In this document: positions 46,745 through 58,808 of the stretch, one piece after another
Numbering within the stretch: position 1 is the stretch's first letter
How the letters are laid out: every line of letters starts with the position of its first letter
Assembly: GCA_009192285.1 (NCBI GenBank)
Contig: CM018603.1
Location: 2,038,588-2,102,587 of the forward strand
Length of the DNA stretch: 64,000 bases
Direction of reading: 5' to 3'
Origin: Morchella semilibera
Taxonomy: Eukaryota; Ascomycota; Pezizomycetes; Pezizales; Morchellaceae
The notes under the pieces: generated by a model
The model's database searches: none
Told to the model about the DNA's origin: nothing
The model's input: only the letters and a program-made list of their open reading frames with translations
Program-made: the position numbers and the translations under genes

Positions 46745-48394
46745 TTAGAGAAGATCGTCTAGGCTGGCATGTGGGCCTAACATGTCAGGATCTAGATCCT
46801 CTTCTATCTCTAGGCCCCACGATTGAGTGTCCGATGGGGACCCTCCAGGGTGCCAGTTGAATCGTGCACGCTGTATATATTCGCGCAGCGGCGCCCCAGT
46901 TGCGAGGCGTGATATTCTGGCGTCCATCAAATCTGTTGCCTCCCAGTGTAGTTGTTTCTTCACGCTATCCAGCGCGCGGAGAGTAGAGTCTCTGCATATG
47001 GCTTCCTCGAGCAGTGCGCGCACAATACTCGCTACATCAATTGAGCTACGTACCAAGGTGGAATCCGTCCCATAGTCATGCACGCGAGATTTCCGCTCCA
47101 TAGAAACCTTACTTGCGTGAAGCGACATCACTTGGCGTGATATCATTTCTCTGAGGTATTGGTCCGAGTAGATATTGCTGCTTGGGTGGATCTTGGCTTT
47201 GATTTCACGGACAACGTACTCGCCAAATAGGTCATCGTGCACCCACGCCCCCCTGCGGCCAGAAGGATTAACTAGGCAGTTGTGGCGCCATATATTTCTC
47301 ATCTCCGGGGACCAGATTTTCTCCATGCATGCAATCAAATGAATCATCCTTCGCGGGTAATTAGCACCTTGAGCACCATGTAATTGCGTGGTCCAGAGGC
47401 GAACAATATGCTACAGGCGCCCGGGATCTCCTGCGCGCACTGCCGCGCCGTAATCTACGTACAGCAATCCTTGCTGTAGTAGTAGAACTGCATTTTCATA
47501 TGGAATATCTCGAGATTGGTGAGGAAGTGGAACGCTGCGCTCACAGAAACGCCTGCGTTTGACGACAGATAATCCGCCTTGTACTGGGAATATAATATCA
47601 ACCATATCCCCTATTACGATGCGTCAGTTGGCTGCGCGCAGGCGATGATTAAATATCTCGACGGTGCCAGCACCGAGAGTTTCGGCAGCAAGAGATATTA
47701 CATGCACTTCGAGCAGTTGTTGAAAGAATTGATCATATGCACGAAAATCTTTGGGCTTAGGTGTGCTGATCGCGGGATGTCGAAGTAATTTAGCAAACCG
47801 GAGGATACTGGCGGGCTCTCGACCATCATCCCCCCAGTGCGCCTTGTATATAGTGCCCAACATACACATTTGGAGATGGAAGAGGCCGATTATAGGCCCA
47901 CGTATTCCATCTGGTGCGTAGGTTCATCTTCATGCCTGTGAGAAACAGCTTTCCTAACAGGGATTAGCTTGGGGAATAAAGAGCTGCGCCAGGTACGTAC
48001 ACACAGTATATTTCTCACCGTCATATAATCGCCCTTGAAGAGGATTAGTTTGTCAATAAGCTGGTGGGCGGTAATATCAAGTTCCTGCAGAATTCCTTTT
48101 ACGATGTCGATAACCTCGCTGATTATAGCCTCATTCTTATGGAAGGTAGGTACAGTCACATCTGGTTTGAAAGCGGAACTAGATCGATGGCGAATGCAGA
48201 GTTGGTGTGGTTGAACTAGGCTGAGTAAATATTTATATCAGAATGAGGCTCGAGCTCATATATAGACAAAAATAATAACTGTAGGTTCTTACTAAATATG
48301 CTTTAAACACAAAAACACCACTATTCTCTGAATAAAGTCAATAACGCGTCCATTCTTACGATACCCTTTGCCTACACTTTAAGAACGTGTTTAA

Positions 48395-50334
48395 TTGGAC
48401 TTCAAACTCCTAGCTTTATACGAAATGTCGGGATCAATTACGGATAGCACCGTTTCACATGCAGCCCGTACATCTAAGCCAATAGTTGATAACAATCGGT
48501 CCTACACCAAATATGAACGAATAGTAATGGCTTTAGCTCATTATCATGCAGAATTGAATGAGCACACCATTAATCCACTGGAATCCAAAAAGCTTATCGT
48601 ACTTCAAATTTCTAAGATGTATGATGTTCCGGAAACCACTCTTCGACGCCATATCAAAACTTCAAGACAAAGATCAGTAGCTGAAGCAAATATGGAAAAA
48701 CAACTCCTTACACCAGAAGAGGAAAGAGCCTTAGTACAAAGACTCCTATTTCTCGATGATTTCAATATTCCGGCGGATAAACATTTATTCTACAATTTAG
48801 CTCATCGATTACTACACCGCCGAGATCCTACCTGTATTATTAGACGCGATTGGTTTTATCGGTTTTTAAAGCGACACCCAGAATGCCGATATCTCACTGC
48901 AAAATCAATATGCTCTTCACGTGCCAATGCGGTTAATAGAGAAATACTACTAGAGGATTTTTTTACAAAGGTGAAATCTCTCAATTAAAAATAAGTACAA
49001 TTCTAACACTCTATTAGCTTCAGTACACTATATCAAAACACAAAACCCCGCCACACAACACATACAACATGGACGAAACTGGTTTCATTTTGGGGGCAGG
49101 CGACATAGTCAAAAGATTGTGTCGGAACGTTCGGAGAGATGCAGTATTCAAAGAGTTTCGGAATCGAGAATCCTGCACAGTAGTTGAGAGTATTAGTACT
49201 GACGGGTTCAAGCTTACACCATTGATTATATTCAAAGGAAATAATCATCTCGCTGGTTAGTATAGGAATCCTAAGGCGGAATCATATTGGTATGGGCATT
49301 CTCCAAAAGGGTATAATAATAGTTTATTATGCTTGGAGTATTTAGAGATGATTTTTGAACCAGAGACACGGGAACGTTGTGAAGGTGAGTGGAGATTATT
49401 AATATTTGATGGATTCGAATCTCATCTCCAAATAAAGATTGTGGAGTTTTGTCTTGATCATAAAATTATACTCTTTTGTTTACCATCTCATACATCTCAT
49501 GTTTTGCAGCCATTCGATGTTGGCGTTTTTGCACCTTTAAAAAAGTACTACAAGCACGAAATATCAAGTCTTCGAACACCTATTTCTAAAGATATCTTTC
49601 CCAATCTGATCGCTGTTGCCCGTGAAAAAGCTTTCTCTGTATCCAATATACAAGCAGGTTTCAGAGCTACGGGTATTTTTCCTTACAATCCATCTATCAT
49701 ACTTGACAGTTTGTTTTGTCCTGAAGTGGCCACGTCATCAGAATTAGAAAGCTCCAAAACAGATAGTGTTTTGGATATTGATACACAAGTCTCTTTACCG
49801 TTGGCTGCAAATTTTCAAGCCCCCGTTGATTTATATCAGTTCAATCCACCTACTCCTATTACACCTCGAAGTATCAATAATTTGTTTCCGGAAGCCCGAT
49901 TGGTTGATTCAAACAATAGTCCGTGTAAGGCTAAATTACACACTATTATTGAAAAACTTAAAAAGTCAGTGGAAAGGAGTAGTGCTCAAATGGTAATGCA
50001 TCAAGCTGGGGAAGAACATTTACGTCAATCAATTATTATGAAAGATAAAGAAGCAAATGTTAAGCGTACTGATACAAGACATCTCAACACTAATTCTGCA
50101 TGTATTTTAGAGCGGGATACTGTACTGGCGGAGCTAAAAAAACATCGGGATGAAAAGGAAGCGGCAGAGGCAACAAAAAAACAAGAAAGAATGAAGAAAA
50201 TTGCGGAGAGGGAGACGGCAAAGCAAATCAAACAAGAGGAAAGAGAGAAAAAGGCAGAAGAAAGATTGAAAATCAGAGAAGCAAAAGAAAAACAAAAACT
50301 ATATTTGGTTGAAGAACGAAAGAAAAAAGCTTGA
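48395..50334 (+). pseudogene. Pogo-type transposase (HTH-psq, CENP-B HTH, DDE_1)
   Basis: ORF 48395-48988 has a pipsqueak-type helix-turn-helix (SKMYDVPETTLRRHIK) and a CENP-B type one (RRDWFYRFLKRHP). A gap with stops follows, then YNMDETGF at about 49065 with the first catalytic Asp, a TAG at 49258, LLIFDGFESHL with the second Asp, and LPSHTSHVLQPFDVGVFAPLKKYY, the pogo signature with the third acidic residue. The C-terminal 100 residues are a Lys/Glu coiled coil. Stops and a frame change make it inactive. Confidence 0.85.
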
Positions 50335-50492
50335 GGAAAGAATAGCGAAAATGCATTTAAAGGAAGACAATGTCAGGTCTTCAATTATGATATCTTTATT
50401 AGAACCTGTTTTAATTCTTTTTCTATTTTATTTATTATATACATTTAGTACACGATCACAATTAAATAACTTGAGATATTGTCAATCACGTA

Positions 50493-50600
50493 CGTCAGCA
50501 AACTCAACTTGTGACTGTGGTCTCCCAACAGTCTCCTGGGTCTCCTGAGAGTCTCCTGAGGCTCAGGAGATATCAGGAGACAAACGAAGTCTTGCTGATG
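50493..50600 (-). mobile_element. MITE-like repeat, copy 5, 108-bp short form
   Basis: Reverse orientation: CGTCAGCAAACTCAACTT at the left, AAGTCTTGCTGATG at the right, flanked by TA on both sides. About 29 bp of the inside are missing. It lies in the 3' part of the pogo-type element. Confidence 0.85.
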
Positions 50601-51710
50601 TATGTATCGACTAAACGCGTCAAATACACGTGTTATTTACATAAATAAATCATACCAAACAACCAATATTCCTTCTGCCCCCTCTCCTCCCACCCCTCCC
50701 ACCCCTCTTTCCCCTCTCTTTCTTTCTTCCTTTTCGCCTTCTCTTCTCTTTTCTCCTCATAACAAGCATATCTACTATTCAAATTTTTATAATTAAACAC
50801 ATCAAGATTATATACTATTGTGAGGTCACGTAGTATATGATTTTTGTGCAAGGCAACAGGTGCGTGAGGCCACCTCCTGTTGTTTTGTGGTGGATTATTG
50901 TGGAAATTCTGAACTGTGGCTGGGTTGCATCAGCCACAGAGGGGGAACTGTTCGCCGTTGATCCGGTTTCGCCATAAACCCAGAAGTAACTGTAGAGTGT
51001 GAAGGTCAGACTTCTCCAAGGGCAATGGAAACAGTGCGGATGCAATGAACGGTTCATAACCTGGCTTGGTGATAGTGCCATCACTTGCTCTGCGCTCCAT
51101 ATTGAATTCTATAGCGCCGCGCGCATATTGAAAAGTTGCTGAGTCCACCATTACATCACGCGCAGTGATTAGCGCGGCGTGATCATGGCTAATCATTTGT
51201 TCACTTGGGAGGAATCCGGTGCGCTCGGTGCCCTGCAGGAAAGCAATATACCCGGCAGTGTAGTGCTGTTGGTACTGGCGATTGCCGGTAGTATTGGTCT
51301 TTACCCTCTGGTAAAAAACCATGTTGTCAAAAGAAACGAAGAATGGGTGGGTGGCAGCTTTGCTGCGCAGCATATCACACACTGCAGAGGCGTTGGCACG
51401 CATTGCGTGGTTAACAGCTTCATAGGTGACTGAGATTCTGAGGCGGTGGAGGACCTCTATCACGCGTTTACCGGCGCCGGAGGCATTTAGATAATAAGCC
51501 AACATGCCTTGAAGAGAATTGGCGCGCTGCGAGCGCCCATAAGCTGCGATACTGATGGCAACTGTAGAGATAATATCATAACGCCTGGTGGCTGCAGGTT
51601 TCTCCGTGCTAGTGTTACTGACCCCAGCTCTATAAACAGATGGAGATCTCCCAAACCTTCGTAGTATTGATTATGTGGTGAGGTGGCGGGATTTGGCTCG
51701 CGTGCGGGGT

Positions 51711-52339
51711 TGTCCCAGCGTCTTGGCATTTGTCCCGACAGTTTGGTAGGAGATGTACGGTTGCGATGGTTAGGGTAATGTTAAGCGAGAGCGGGGAATG
51801 CGAGGTGGAGGCTGTCGTCATTAGGTTCTGGGAGGTTCTATGGCGTGATGGATTGGTAATGTAGAATAGCGGAGATGGTGGGGAGGATTACGGGGTGTGG
51901 TAGTAACGGGTTTCTATAAGGTTCTATGAGCGAAAGTGTGAGTCATAACGGACTAGGGAAGGAGGTGTGTTAAATAGCGGGGATAGATGTTTTTCTTAGT
52001 TCTTTCTTTCTTTTCTCTCTGTCTCGTCTTCCTGTTATCTCGGTACATAGGAATCTACTCCTATCTCTAAAAGCCATAGTAGCTCTCCGTACCAAAGACT
52101 CAGTCCTCTCAAAAGAGGAAATCCATAGTACCTCTCATCGTTCTCGTTGAGGTCCATCTGGTCCTCACTTTCCCTGCCCTGTGTCCCTGCCCTTGCCTTT
52201 GCCTTTGCCGGTGCCTGTGCTTGTGCCTGCTCGGTGTTGCCTTTGTCTTCGTCAGTCTCCTCGTCGCTTTGGCTGTGCTCCTCGGGTCCTTCTGCGTCAT
52301 CATTGTCATCTTCTTCTTTGCGTCGGTTACTCCATCACA
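51711..52339 (+). mobile_element. Solo LTR of Gypsy family A in the DUF6589-like gene
   Basis: 629 bp, TGTCCCAGCG to CCATCACA, flanked by perfect GGGGT duplications (51706-51710 and 52340-52344). The DUF6589 frame rejoins across it. Confidence 0.95.
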
Positions 52340-52946
52340 GGGGTTGGGTTCGCGCGCTGCGTTTGGAGTGTGGTGCGCTATCATTGTATCAACGAGCCCC
52401 TTCACTGTAGGGGCAAAGCGGTGTTGTGCAGCTGCGATATCAAATAATGAAAATTCGCTAATGTATTCATGGGTAAACTGGTTCATCTTTTTGCTCATAT
52501 TTGGTGCAGTTATAAGCGCGCTCATTTCACGGTGCACAAGGTTCCTAAGAATATCCACACATGCATTATTCAGGTCAATATCGCTAGCGAGGATTCTGGG
52601 TTGTGTGAGCGCAGCATATATAAGCTTGCCCATTACACCGCGCTGAAGGCAAGCTTTGGAGCGCGCGAAGGCGGATGGATCTGTGCACTCCAGATCCGCT
52701 AGTAGGCAGTCGGCTATATCATCAAAAGAATACTGGCGTACGAGATCTTGCACCGCAGATAGTCTCTGGGGTAGGGTGAGAGTTGGTAGCTCGTGTGAAG
52801 AAGGGGCTGGTCTGCCGCTGTGGTGGTTATATATAGGTGAGAATGGCCTATAACCACCGCGAGCAGGGTGCGAGCTTTGAAGGGCCGTTCGGCGTGCTGG
52901 GTGCCGGGCGGGCATTTTCTATCGTTCAGTACGGTTTGTAGGCACG

Positions 52947-52957
52947 TTATATATATT
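52947..52957 (-). promoter_or_regulatory. Possible TATA element of the DUF6589-like gene
   Basis: TTATATATATT lies 32-42 bases upstream of the ATG at 52915 on the minus strand. Confidence 0.35.
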
Positions 52958-52998
52958 GCTCGCCACCGGCTAGTACTAATACTCGAGCTCGGCTGCGT

Positions 52999-53305
52999 GG
53001 TGGGTTGGCCGCGGCGGGGCTGCGCAGCGCAGTGGGTTCACCGCGATAGGGTTTGGGTGCGCGGTGCCAGTGGTTTGGCCGCGGCAGAGGGTGCGCAGCG
53101 CAGTGGGTTCACCGCGATAGGGTTTGGGTGCGCGGTGGTTTGGCCGCGGCAGGGGGTGCGCAGCGCAGTGGGTTCACCGCGATAGGGTTTGGGTGCGCGG
53201 TGGTTTGGCCGCGGCAGGGGGTGCGCAGCGCAGTGGGTTCACCGCGATAGGGTTTGGGTGCGCGGTGGTTTGGCCGCCGCAGGGGGTGCGCGGCGCGGTG
53301 GTTAG
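52999..53305. repeat. 65-bp minisatellite, about 4.5 copies
   Basis: Units contain GGTTTGGCCGCGGCAGGG, then GTGCGCAGCGCAGTGGGTTC and ATAGGGTTTGGGTGCGCGG. The first and last copies are diverged. It lies in the right subterminal noncoding part of the composite element, upstream of the DUF6589-like gene. Confidence 0.85.
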
Positions 53306-53458
53306 TGGCGGGCGGATTGGCTTCGCGGTGAACCCGCGGCGCGATTTGAGCGATAATATATGTAATAAGATCAAAATTCACCAGGCTCAGAAGTGGGTAA
53401 AGATTTGATAGCAGATTAGGCTTAGCGCGGAATATTAGCCACACACCACGTGATTCTG

Positions 53459-53476
53459 AGCCTGGGACCGAGGCTA
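53459..53476. repeat. Right terminal hairpin of the RecQ-DUF6589 element (putative)
   Basis: AGCCTGGGACCGAGGCTA, itself AGCCT-N7-AGGCT, inverted relative to the left end. GTAACTTA follows after three bases. Confidence 0.5.
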
Positions 53477-53581
53477 CATGTAACTTAAGTGTGATCAAGC
53501 GTTCACTGCTGACTAAATGCCAGTGCCTCTCTAACAACAACCTCCGAAACCCATCGAGACTGTCTGTCACATACACAAGCT

Positions 53582-54500
53582 ATGAACGCCATTGTTCAAA
53601 GGTCCTTCGACAGTCTCGAAAGTTCCCTGGAGAGTCTGGTTGAGTCTGTGTCATCATATAACCCGTCCCCCCGGCTGCGATAGCGGTTGTAAACGCCGAT
53701 GATGCTCTTACCGAGAGCCTTGAACAATGTATGTCGCATACCTCACTGGACCTGGCCAGTACCAGTCCTCCCGAGTTAACATTATTTGTCCAGTGGGTGA
53801 ACACCAGCAGAATCATCAGAGAATTTTATCCCTTCGGGCAATCTCAGAAGCACTCAACAAGCAGCTTACTGAGCTCCTTGAAACTTTATCAGAAGCACGG
53901 AAAGAAGTTCTCAATGTTCCCGTGACAAAATTCCCACCATCTAATGGTATTTTACGTTAGTTCTTGCTCTTTGGAACTAAAGCTCTAACGCCATCGACAG
54001 AGGTGCCTTATGACGAGCTTCTAACATACGCTCGCAAAATCTCAAAATATACGCGCCCCCCGCAGTCATCGCGGTACACGCAAGCGTCCTCAACAGACCA
54101 TACACCAGGCTTAGCCGATAACTCCAATGATCATACGGACTCTCAATCAACTCGTGCTCTTCCGCTTGGTCTCTCGGAAGAAGATGTAACAGCTTTGGAT
54201 CCATCCTCCCAGATGCCATTCACACCCTGGCCAAGTGAAGAAGTTATGAAGCGTGGGGCTCTTTCTCACATGGGGTACGAGGAGGAACTGCGTGCAAAAG
54301 GTCTTCCTGTCCCGGGTTTCTTCTCCAACTCAAATGCCAATGGACAAGCTACCGATCCGAATGTTGAACCTCCAAGAGACGCTCCAACTAGGGTGGAAAC
54401 AGTGGCAGTTCATTCTCAACATCATGAAAGACCAAAGGAACCAATACCTCCTCCAGGACTCTCGTTGAGCCTCGATTTATACGATCCGGAAGAAGACTGA
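53582..54500 (+). CDS. MED4: Mediator complex subunit 4
   Basis: Exons 53582-53728, 53794-53946 and 54001-54500, introns GTATGT..CCAG and GTATTT..ACAG. Blocks: SSYNPSP, NADDALTESLEQ, HQQNHQRILSLRAISEALN, then NEVPYDELLTYARKISKYTRPP and PFTPWPSEEVMKRGALSHMG, all typical of fungal Med4, length about 266. Exon 1 is one base short: in TCCCCCCGG (about 53671-53679) six C stand where seven are needed to join SYNPSP to AAIAVVNADD. This may be an assembly error in a homopolymer or a real lesion. Med4 sits in the Mediator middle module and links activators to RNA polymerase II. The start codon is about 100 bp from the proposed end of the composite element. Confidence 0.88.
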
Positions 54501-54878
54501 GAGCTAGAACTTGCCTACCTGTATGTATATTTACAATGAGGCTTCACGAGACCGGGTAATAATAGCTTTCCTATTGTGCCCCCAAAGTATTCCATCTGCA
54601 GCCAAAATCTCGCAACTCGGTGAAGGCTTTTACAACCCCTTTTTCATCTTCTTTTTCTTCCACTTTTTCGGGAGCAATAGTTCCAGAGGGTTGAGTAGCG
54701 ATTGATATCTCAAATAGAATTTATTTATTACTTTAATCATTTCCAGGCAGTGTAACCTTATGGCTAATGAGGGCAATAAGAACCTTTGGGCACTCCGGGT
54801 CGGTGAACATACTTGATTTTTGCACAACAAGTGAGTGTGAACTAACCAGTATTATTTGAATCAAGTTAGCTCCTAGCC
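54501..54878. other. Intergenic between MED4 and PiggyBac element
   Basis: Contains a CTTTTTCTTCCACTTTTT tract suited to the MED4 terminator. No gene is seen. Confidence 0.5.
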
Positions 54879-55011
54879 TTATCCCTTGGGCTGGTGAGAC
54901 ACGCAGATTCCCTGACTTCCATAATAGGTAGGCGGAGTAGGTGGGGAGGTGGAGTTGTGACAATGAGCTCCAACCTCAACTTCAATTACCAGGACAACGA
55001 TCATTGACCAA

Positions 55012-57987
55012 ATGGCTCCAAAAAAGCGGAAACCCCTTATAGAGATAGAGAATGACGAGGTCAAACCAAAAGCCAAAAAAACCCGGAAACCACGAGTATC
55101 AAAACCCAAAGAGTTGAATGCGGATGAAGAGAACTTGGTTGAGAACCTACCATTGCCGCCCCAGTTTGATTTTTTGGAAAATGAACACCCACCTCACGCT
55201 GCCCGCCCACTTCTGCCTGATGATTTTCCAATGGATGCGACTCCTTTTAAACTTTTCCAGTTCTACTTTACGGATGAAATCTTTGAGTCAATAGTGGTGA
55301 ATACAACAATAGTGGTGGATACAAACCATTATTCAGAAATCAAGCGGGCAAAACGCTCTAGCGATCCCAACTATGGACGGTCCTGGCATGCTGTTACAGT
55401 TCCAGAACTTAAAGTGTTTATGGGAATTCAGATATATATGAGTATTTATCGGTTTCCTGCAATAGAAGATTACTGGAAAGAGGAGGCAAAACATTCCCTT
55501 ATACGCAAACTCCCTCTAGATCGATACCAACAAATTAAACAGTTTTTACACATATCACGACCAGATGAGAAGCTAGAAAAAGCAGATTGGTGGAGGAAAC
55601 TTGAGCCTTTGGCTTTTCATTTGTGGAATTGTTTCCGGCTCTACTATTTGCCTGCTACAGATGTCGCGTTTGACGAAATGATGGTACAATTCACCGGTCG
55701 CAGCAGCGATACTATCAAAATGCCGAATAAACCTATCGATCAAGTATTACGGCGTACCACGGGCTCTAGAGGGAGGAGGACTTTTGAGAACGGGTTTTTG
55801 GTTGCGGTGTTTTCTTTTGGGTTCTTGGAGTTTCTATGGGTTTCCGTTACACGATATTATGAGTCATGATGATACAAGGATTGGGAGGGGTATATATATA
55901 TATATTGCTACGGATCTTTCCTTTTTTTCTTCTCTTTTTCAAGTTTTCCTTATGTGTTCTTCCTATTGTCAACCCTACATTTTAGTTTTGTTTCGTCTTG
56001 TGTGTCTTTAGCTCTGAATATACAACGTCATAACTATAGTGTTACGGGATGGGGGCGGAGGACCAAAGGGGACTACCGGTGAAAGATCTACAGAGAGTAG
56101 GAGTCGAGATGCAGGGGGTGACTGGAAGCCTGGTTATTAACCGAGGCGAGTGGGTTCAGGCACAGAGGCACCAAGGGGTACCGTACAACCGAGGACAGGA
56201 GGCAAGAGTAAAGAGTATAACCAAGTATATTTTCATACGCTAATCACGAGAGGAACCAGAGAAGAATAAAAACAGAGAACCCAAAGGAAAGAGTTATTAA
56301 TAGGAGGTTGCATAAAGAAAGAAGAAAAGGAAAGACAAAAGAGATCCCAGCCCATATATATACTATCCCATATTTCTGATTACTTAATCTGTACTACGGA
56401 GCCCCATAGAAACCCAAAGAAATACCATCACCTCCCGCAACTGATCTTCATACTAACCCCTGATCTATTCAACCCAAAGAATCACGCTACAATTACCAAT
56501 CGCTCCTTCTTTTCCCTAACACTCAGAATACGCCGTGACATATAGCCCCTGTCAAGACCCTTCCATAGTACTACGTCTCGTCTACGTTTATTGCCTCGTC
56601 CTTGTGCCATTTAGTTTCATCTTCATCCTTGTCTCGCCTCACGTCGCCTCGACTATAGTCTATGACCGTAGTCTGTATTGTCTACTAGTACCTCCGTCTC
56701 TACATCTTCGTAAGAGAGGCCATTTGGACTCTCTGCCCCACAACCCTGCTCCTCAGTTAAACTCTCTCATTGTCGTTCCTCTTCCTGGTTCTTGTCCACG
56801 CCTCAGTTGTGTACCTCGGCTTGCTTGATTGTTGTATCTGTGTTGCTCTGTAATATCAAGGTTACAAGGTTTATGCACCATGTGAACATGGTTATACATA
56901 TTCCTTTCTAATCTATTCAGGTCAAGCAAAGAACGAATCCAGTGCATTTACTGAGGTAACAGCTCAATTTATATTATCCTCGGTCAGAGATACTTTTCCA
57001 CAGACAGTTCAAGCCGTTTGCTATTTGGTTTTTCTTCTACCGTACCGCACTCATTGCTTTAATATGTATATGGATAATTTTTTCACTACTATACCACTAC
57101 TGCGTCATTTGCGAAAATACGGCCTTGGTGATACAGGTACCACAAGTGCAAATAGGCCTGAATTTCTGAAGTAGTTAAACCTGAGTAAAGGTCTAGCATG
57201 TCGGATACTGGAGTGGAATCACCTGAGTGCAGTCATTGTTGATGGTATATGTGCTGTTTTATGCCAAGACAATAACCTCGTTCTTCTCTTAACTACAATC
57301 CACGATGTTTGTAATTACATTTCTAGTATGAGACGTAAATCAAAGAAGAGTAGTACAAATACTGCCTCTTCCTGCAAACCTTTTACTGAAAATGAGCACC
57401 GGAAGCTGCTCCCTATCCCTGAGGTGATTTCTGACTACAATCAATTTATGGGAGGTGTCGATATAGCTGATCAACTATGGAGTAATTATCCAACCCATCA
57501 AAAAAGTTGTTGGACATGGCTTCTTTTTTGGTTTTACTTGATGGATACTGCAATCAGAAATCTACATGTAATTGATAAGCATATACACCCTTTGCGGACA
57601 CATAAAGAATTTCGTATCATTCTGGTAAAATCACTTATTGAATTGGGATGGGACCAGCTTCATCCGCTCAAAGTTCAACTCTCTAAAGTTGCGGACCATC
57701 ACTCCTACATCAAAATAACAACTCTCCTACCTCCTGCCCGGGTATGGTTCTATGGAGATCATAAAGAAGAAACCAGATCTATTTCCAAGCGAGAATGCTG
57801 GTACTGTGGCTGTAAAAAAACCCATGGCGATCCAAAAAATCCACCTACTTGTCCCGCTAAAAAGAGGGAGGAAACCTTGCAAGCGATGAACGTCAGTCAG
57901 ACTAGCATTTGGTGTTCCTTATGTAATGTTCCATTGTGTAAAAGGAATGAGTGTTTTAAAGATTTCCATACCGTCTCTGTAAGATAG
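55012..57987 (+). pseudogene. PiggyBac transposase (DDE_Tnp_1_7), interrupted
   Basis: The start is basic with a nuclear signal (APKKRKP). The N-terminal DDE region has VPELKVFMGIQIYMS, KLPLDRYQQIKQFLHIS and FDEMMVQFTGRSSDTIKMPNKP with the first catalytic Asp. After the insertion 55745-56855 it continues GYKVYAPCEHGYTY, YMDNFFTT with the second Asp, and, after a broken stretch near 57180-57330, MGGVDIADQLWSNY with the third. The C-terminal Cys-rich finger is CWYCGCKKT..CP.. and CSLCNVPLCKRNECF. Such transposases cut and paste at TTAA. The insertion, and stops near 57175, make it inactive. Confidence 0.88.
55745..56855. mobile_element. 1.1-kb insertion in PiggyBac, LTR-related
   Basis: Begins TATTACGG and ends CTGTAATA, with TCAAG duplicated at 55740-55744 and 56856-56860. 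Parts 55745-56035 and 56230-56535 resemble each other in inverted orientation (TTTCTATGGG, TATATATAT, GGATCT..TTTCTTCT words). It has no credible protein gene. It could be a solo LTR or a small non-autonomous LTR element whose TGT..ACA ends changed to TAT..ATA. Confidence 0.6.
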
Positions 57988-58177
57988 TTGTTAGCATTCT
58001 GTTTAAGGCTCGGCGTGTTTCCAAGTTCCCATAACGGAAGTCAGGGAATCTGTATGTCTCACTAGCCCAAGGGATAATCCTAAGACAAACATGCATGTAT
58101 ATACATACAGTCTCGTGCCAAGTGTCTTATCCATATAATACAGTCGCAACTCAATATGCTGGATCTCAATACTCCGA

Positions 58178-58808
58178 TGTGATGGAGTAACCCGACGCAA
58201 AGAAGAAGATGACAATGATGACGCAGATAGGCTCGAGGAGCACAGTCTACGCGACGAGGTAACTGACGAAGACAGTGACAACACCGGGCAGGCACAAGCA
58301 CAAACACCGGCAAAGACAAAGGCAAGGGTAAGAGCACAAGAGCACAGAGCAGGGAGAGTGAGGACCGAATGAACCTCAATGGGAACTAGGAGAGATACTA
58401 TAGTTTCCCTCGTTGGAGGACAGAATCTTGGGTACGAGAAACTATGGCCGAAGGATAGGAGTATATTCCTATGTACCGAGATAACAGGAAGACGAGACAG
58501 AGAGAAAAGAAAGAAAGAACTAAGGAAAACATCTATCCCCGCTATTTAACACACCTCCTCCACTAGTCCGCTATGACTCATACTTTCGCTCATAGAACTT
58601 TGTAGAAACCCGTCGCTACCACACCTCGTACTCCTCCCCACCATCTCCGCTATTCTCTCTTACCAATCCATCACGCCATCGAACCTCCCAGAACCTAATG
58701 ACGACAACCTCCACCTCGCACTCCCCACTCTCGCTTAACATTTCCCTAACAACCACAACCGTGCATCGCCTACCGAACTGTCGGAACAAATGCCAAGACG
58801 CCAGGACA
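58178..58808 (-). repeat. 3' LTR of Gypsy C
   Basis: 631 bp, TGTGATGGAGTAACCC to ..GACGCCAGGACA, nearly identical to 39596-40225. Confidence 0.9.

Larger units (their letters stand above)
48219..50830 (+). mobile_element. Pogo-type DNA transposon
   Basis: Inserted in the DUF6589-like gene with TA on both sides (48217-48218, 50831-50832). When the element and one TA are removed, the host frame continues (..ALHKNHIL joined to VQPHQLC..). Terminal inverted repeats are poor, so the ends rest on the rejoined frame. It carries one decayed transposase and a MITE. Confidence 0.8.
46745..52915 (-). pseudogene. DUF6589-like protein, split by a pogo element and a solo LTR
   Basis: The gene runs 52915 to 46745 and is interrupted at 51711-52339 (LTR, GGGGT) and 48219-50830 (pogo-type, TA). 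Without these it is about 2.9 kb. N-terminal part: SAVQDLVRQYSFDDIADCLL. Middle: QRANSLQGMLAYYLNASGAG, HRLRISVTYEAV, then FFVSFDNMVFYQRV. After the pogo element: LILFKGDYMT, the GD-x-x-T block, then a short intron and FHLQMCML. C-terminal: GDPGRL, VRLWTTQLHGAQGANYPRR and RRGAWVHDDLFGEYVVREIK. These blocks match my memory of DUF6589 proteins of fungi, whose function is unknown. In-frame TGA (47621, near 50930) and TAG (47411) fit C-to-T changes. Confidence 0.75.
54879..58077 (+). mobile_element. PiggyBac-type transposon
   Basis: 42-bp terminal inverted repeats at 54879-54920 and 58036-58077 match at 39 positions; they begin TTATCCCTTGGGCT. The three differences are transitions. One transposase gene fills the element and is split by a 1111-bp insertion. 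A clean TTAA duplication is not seen next to the repeats, so the outermost bases may lie a little further out. Confidence 0.85.

Noticed and set aside
52999-53305. CRISPR array
   Set aside because: Units are contiguous 65-bp tandem repeats without unique spacers, in a eukaryotic genome.
53109-53576. 155-codon minus frame with repeated Arg/Thr/Pro
   Set aside because: It is the minisatellite read through; no domain and no independent support.
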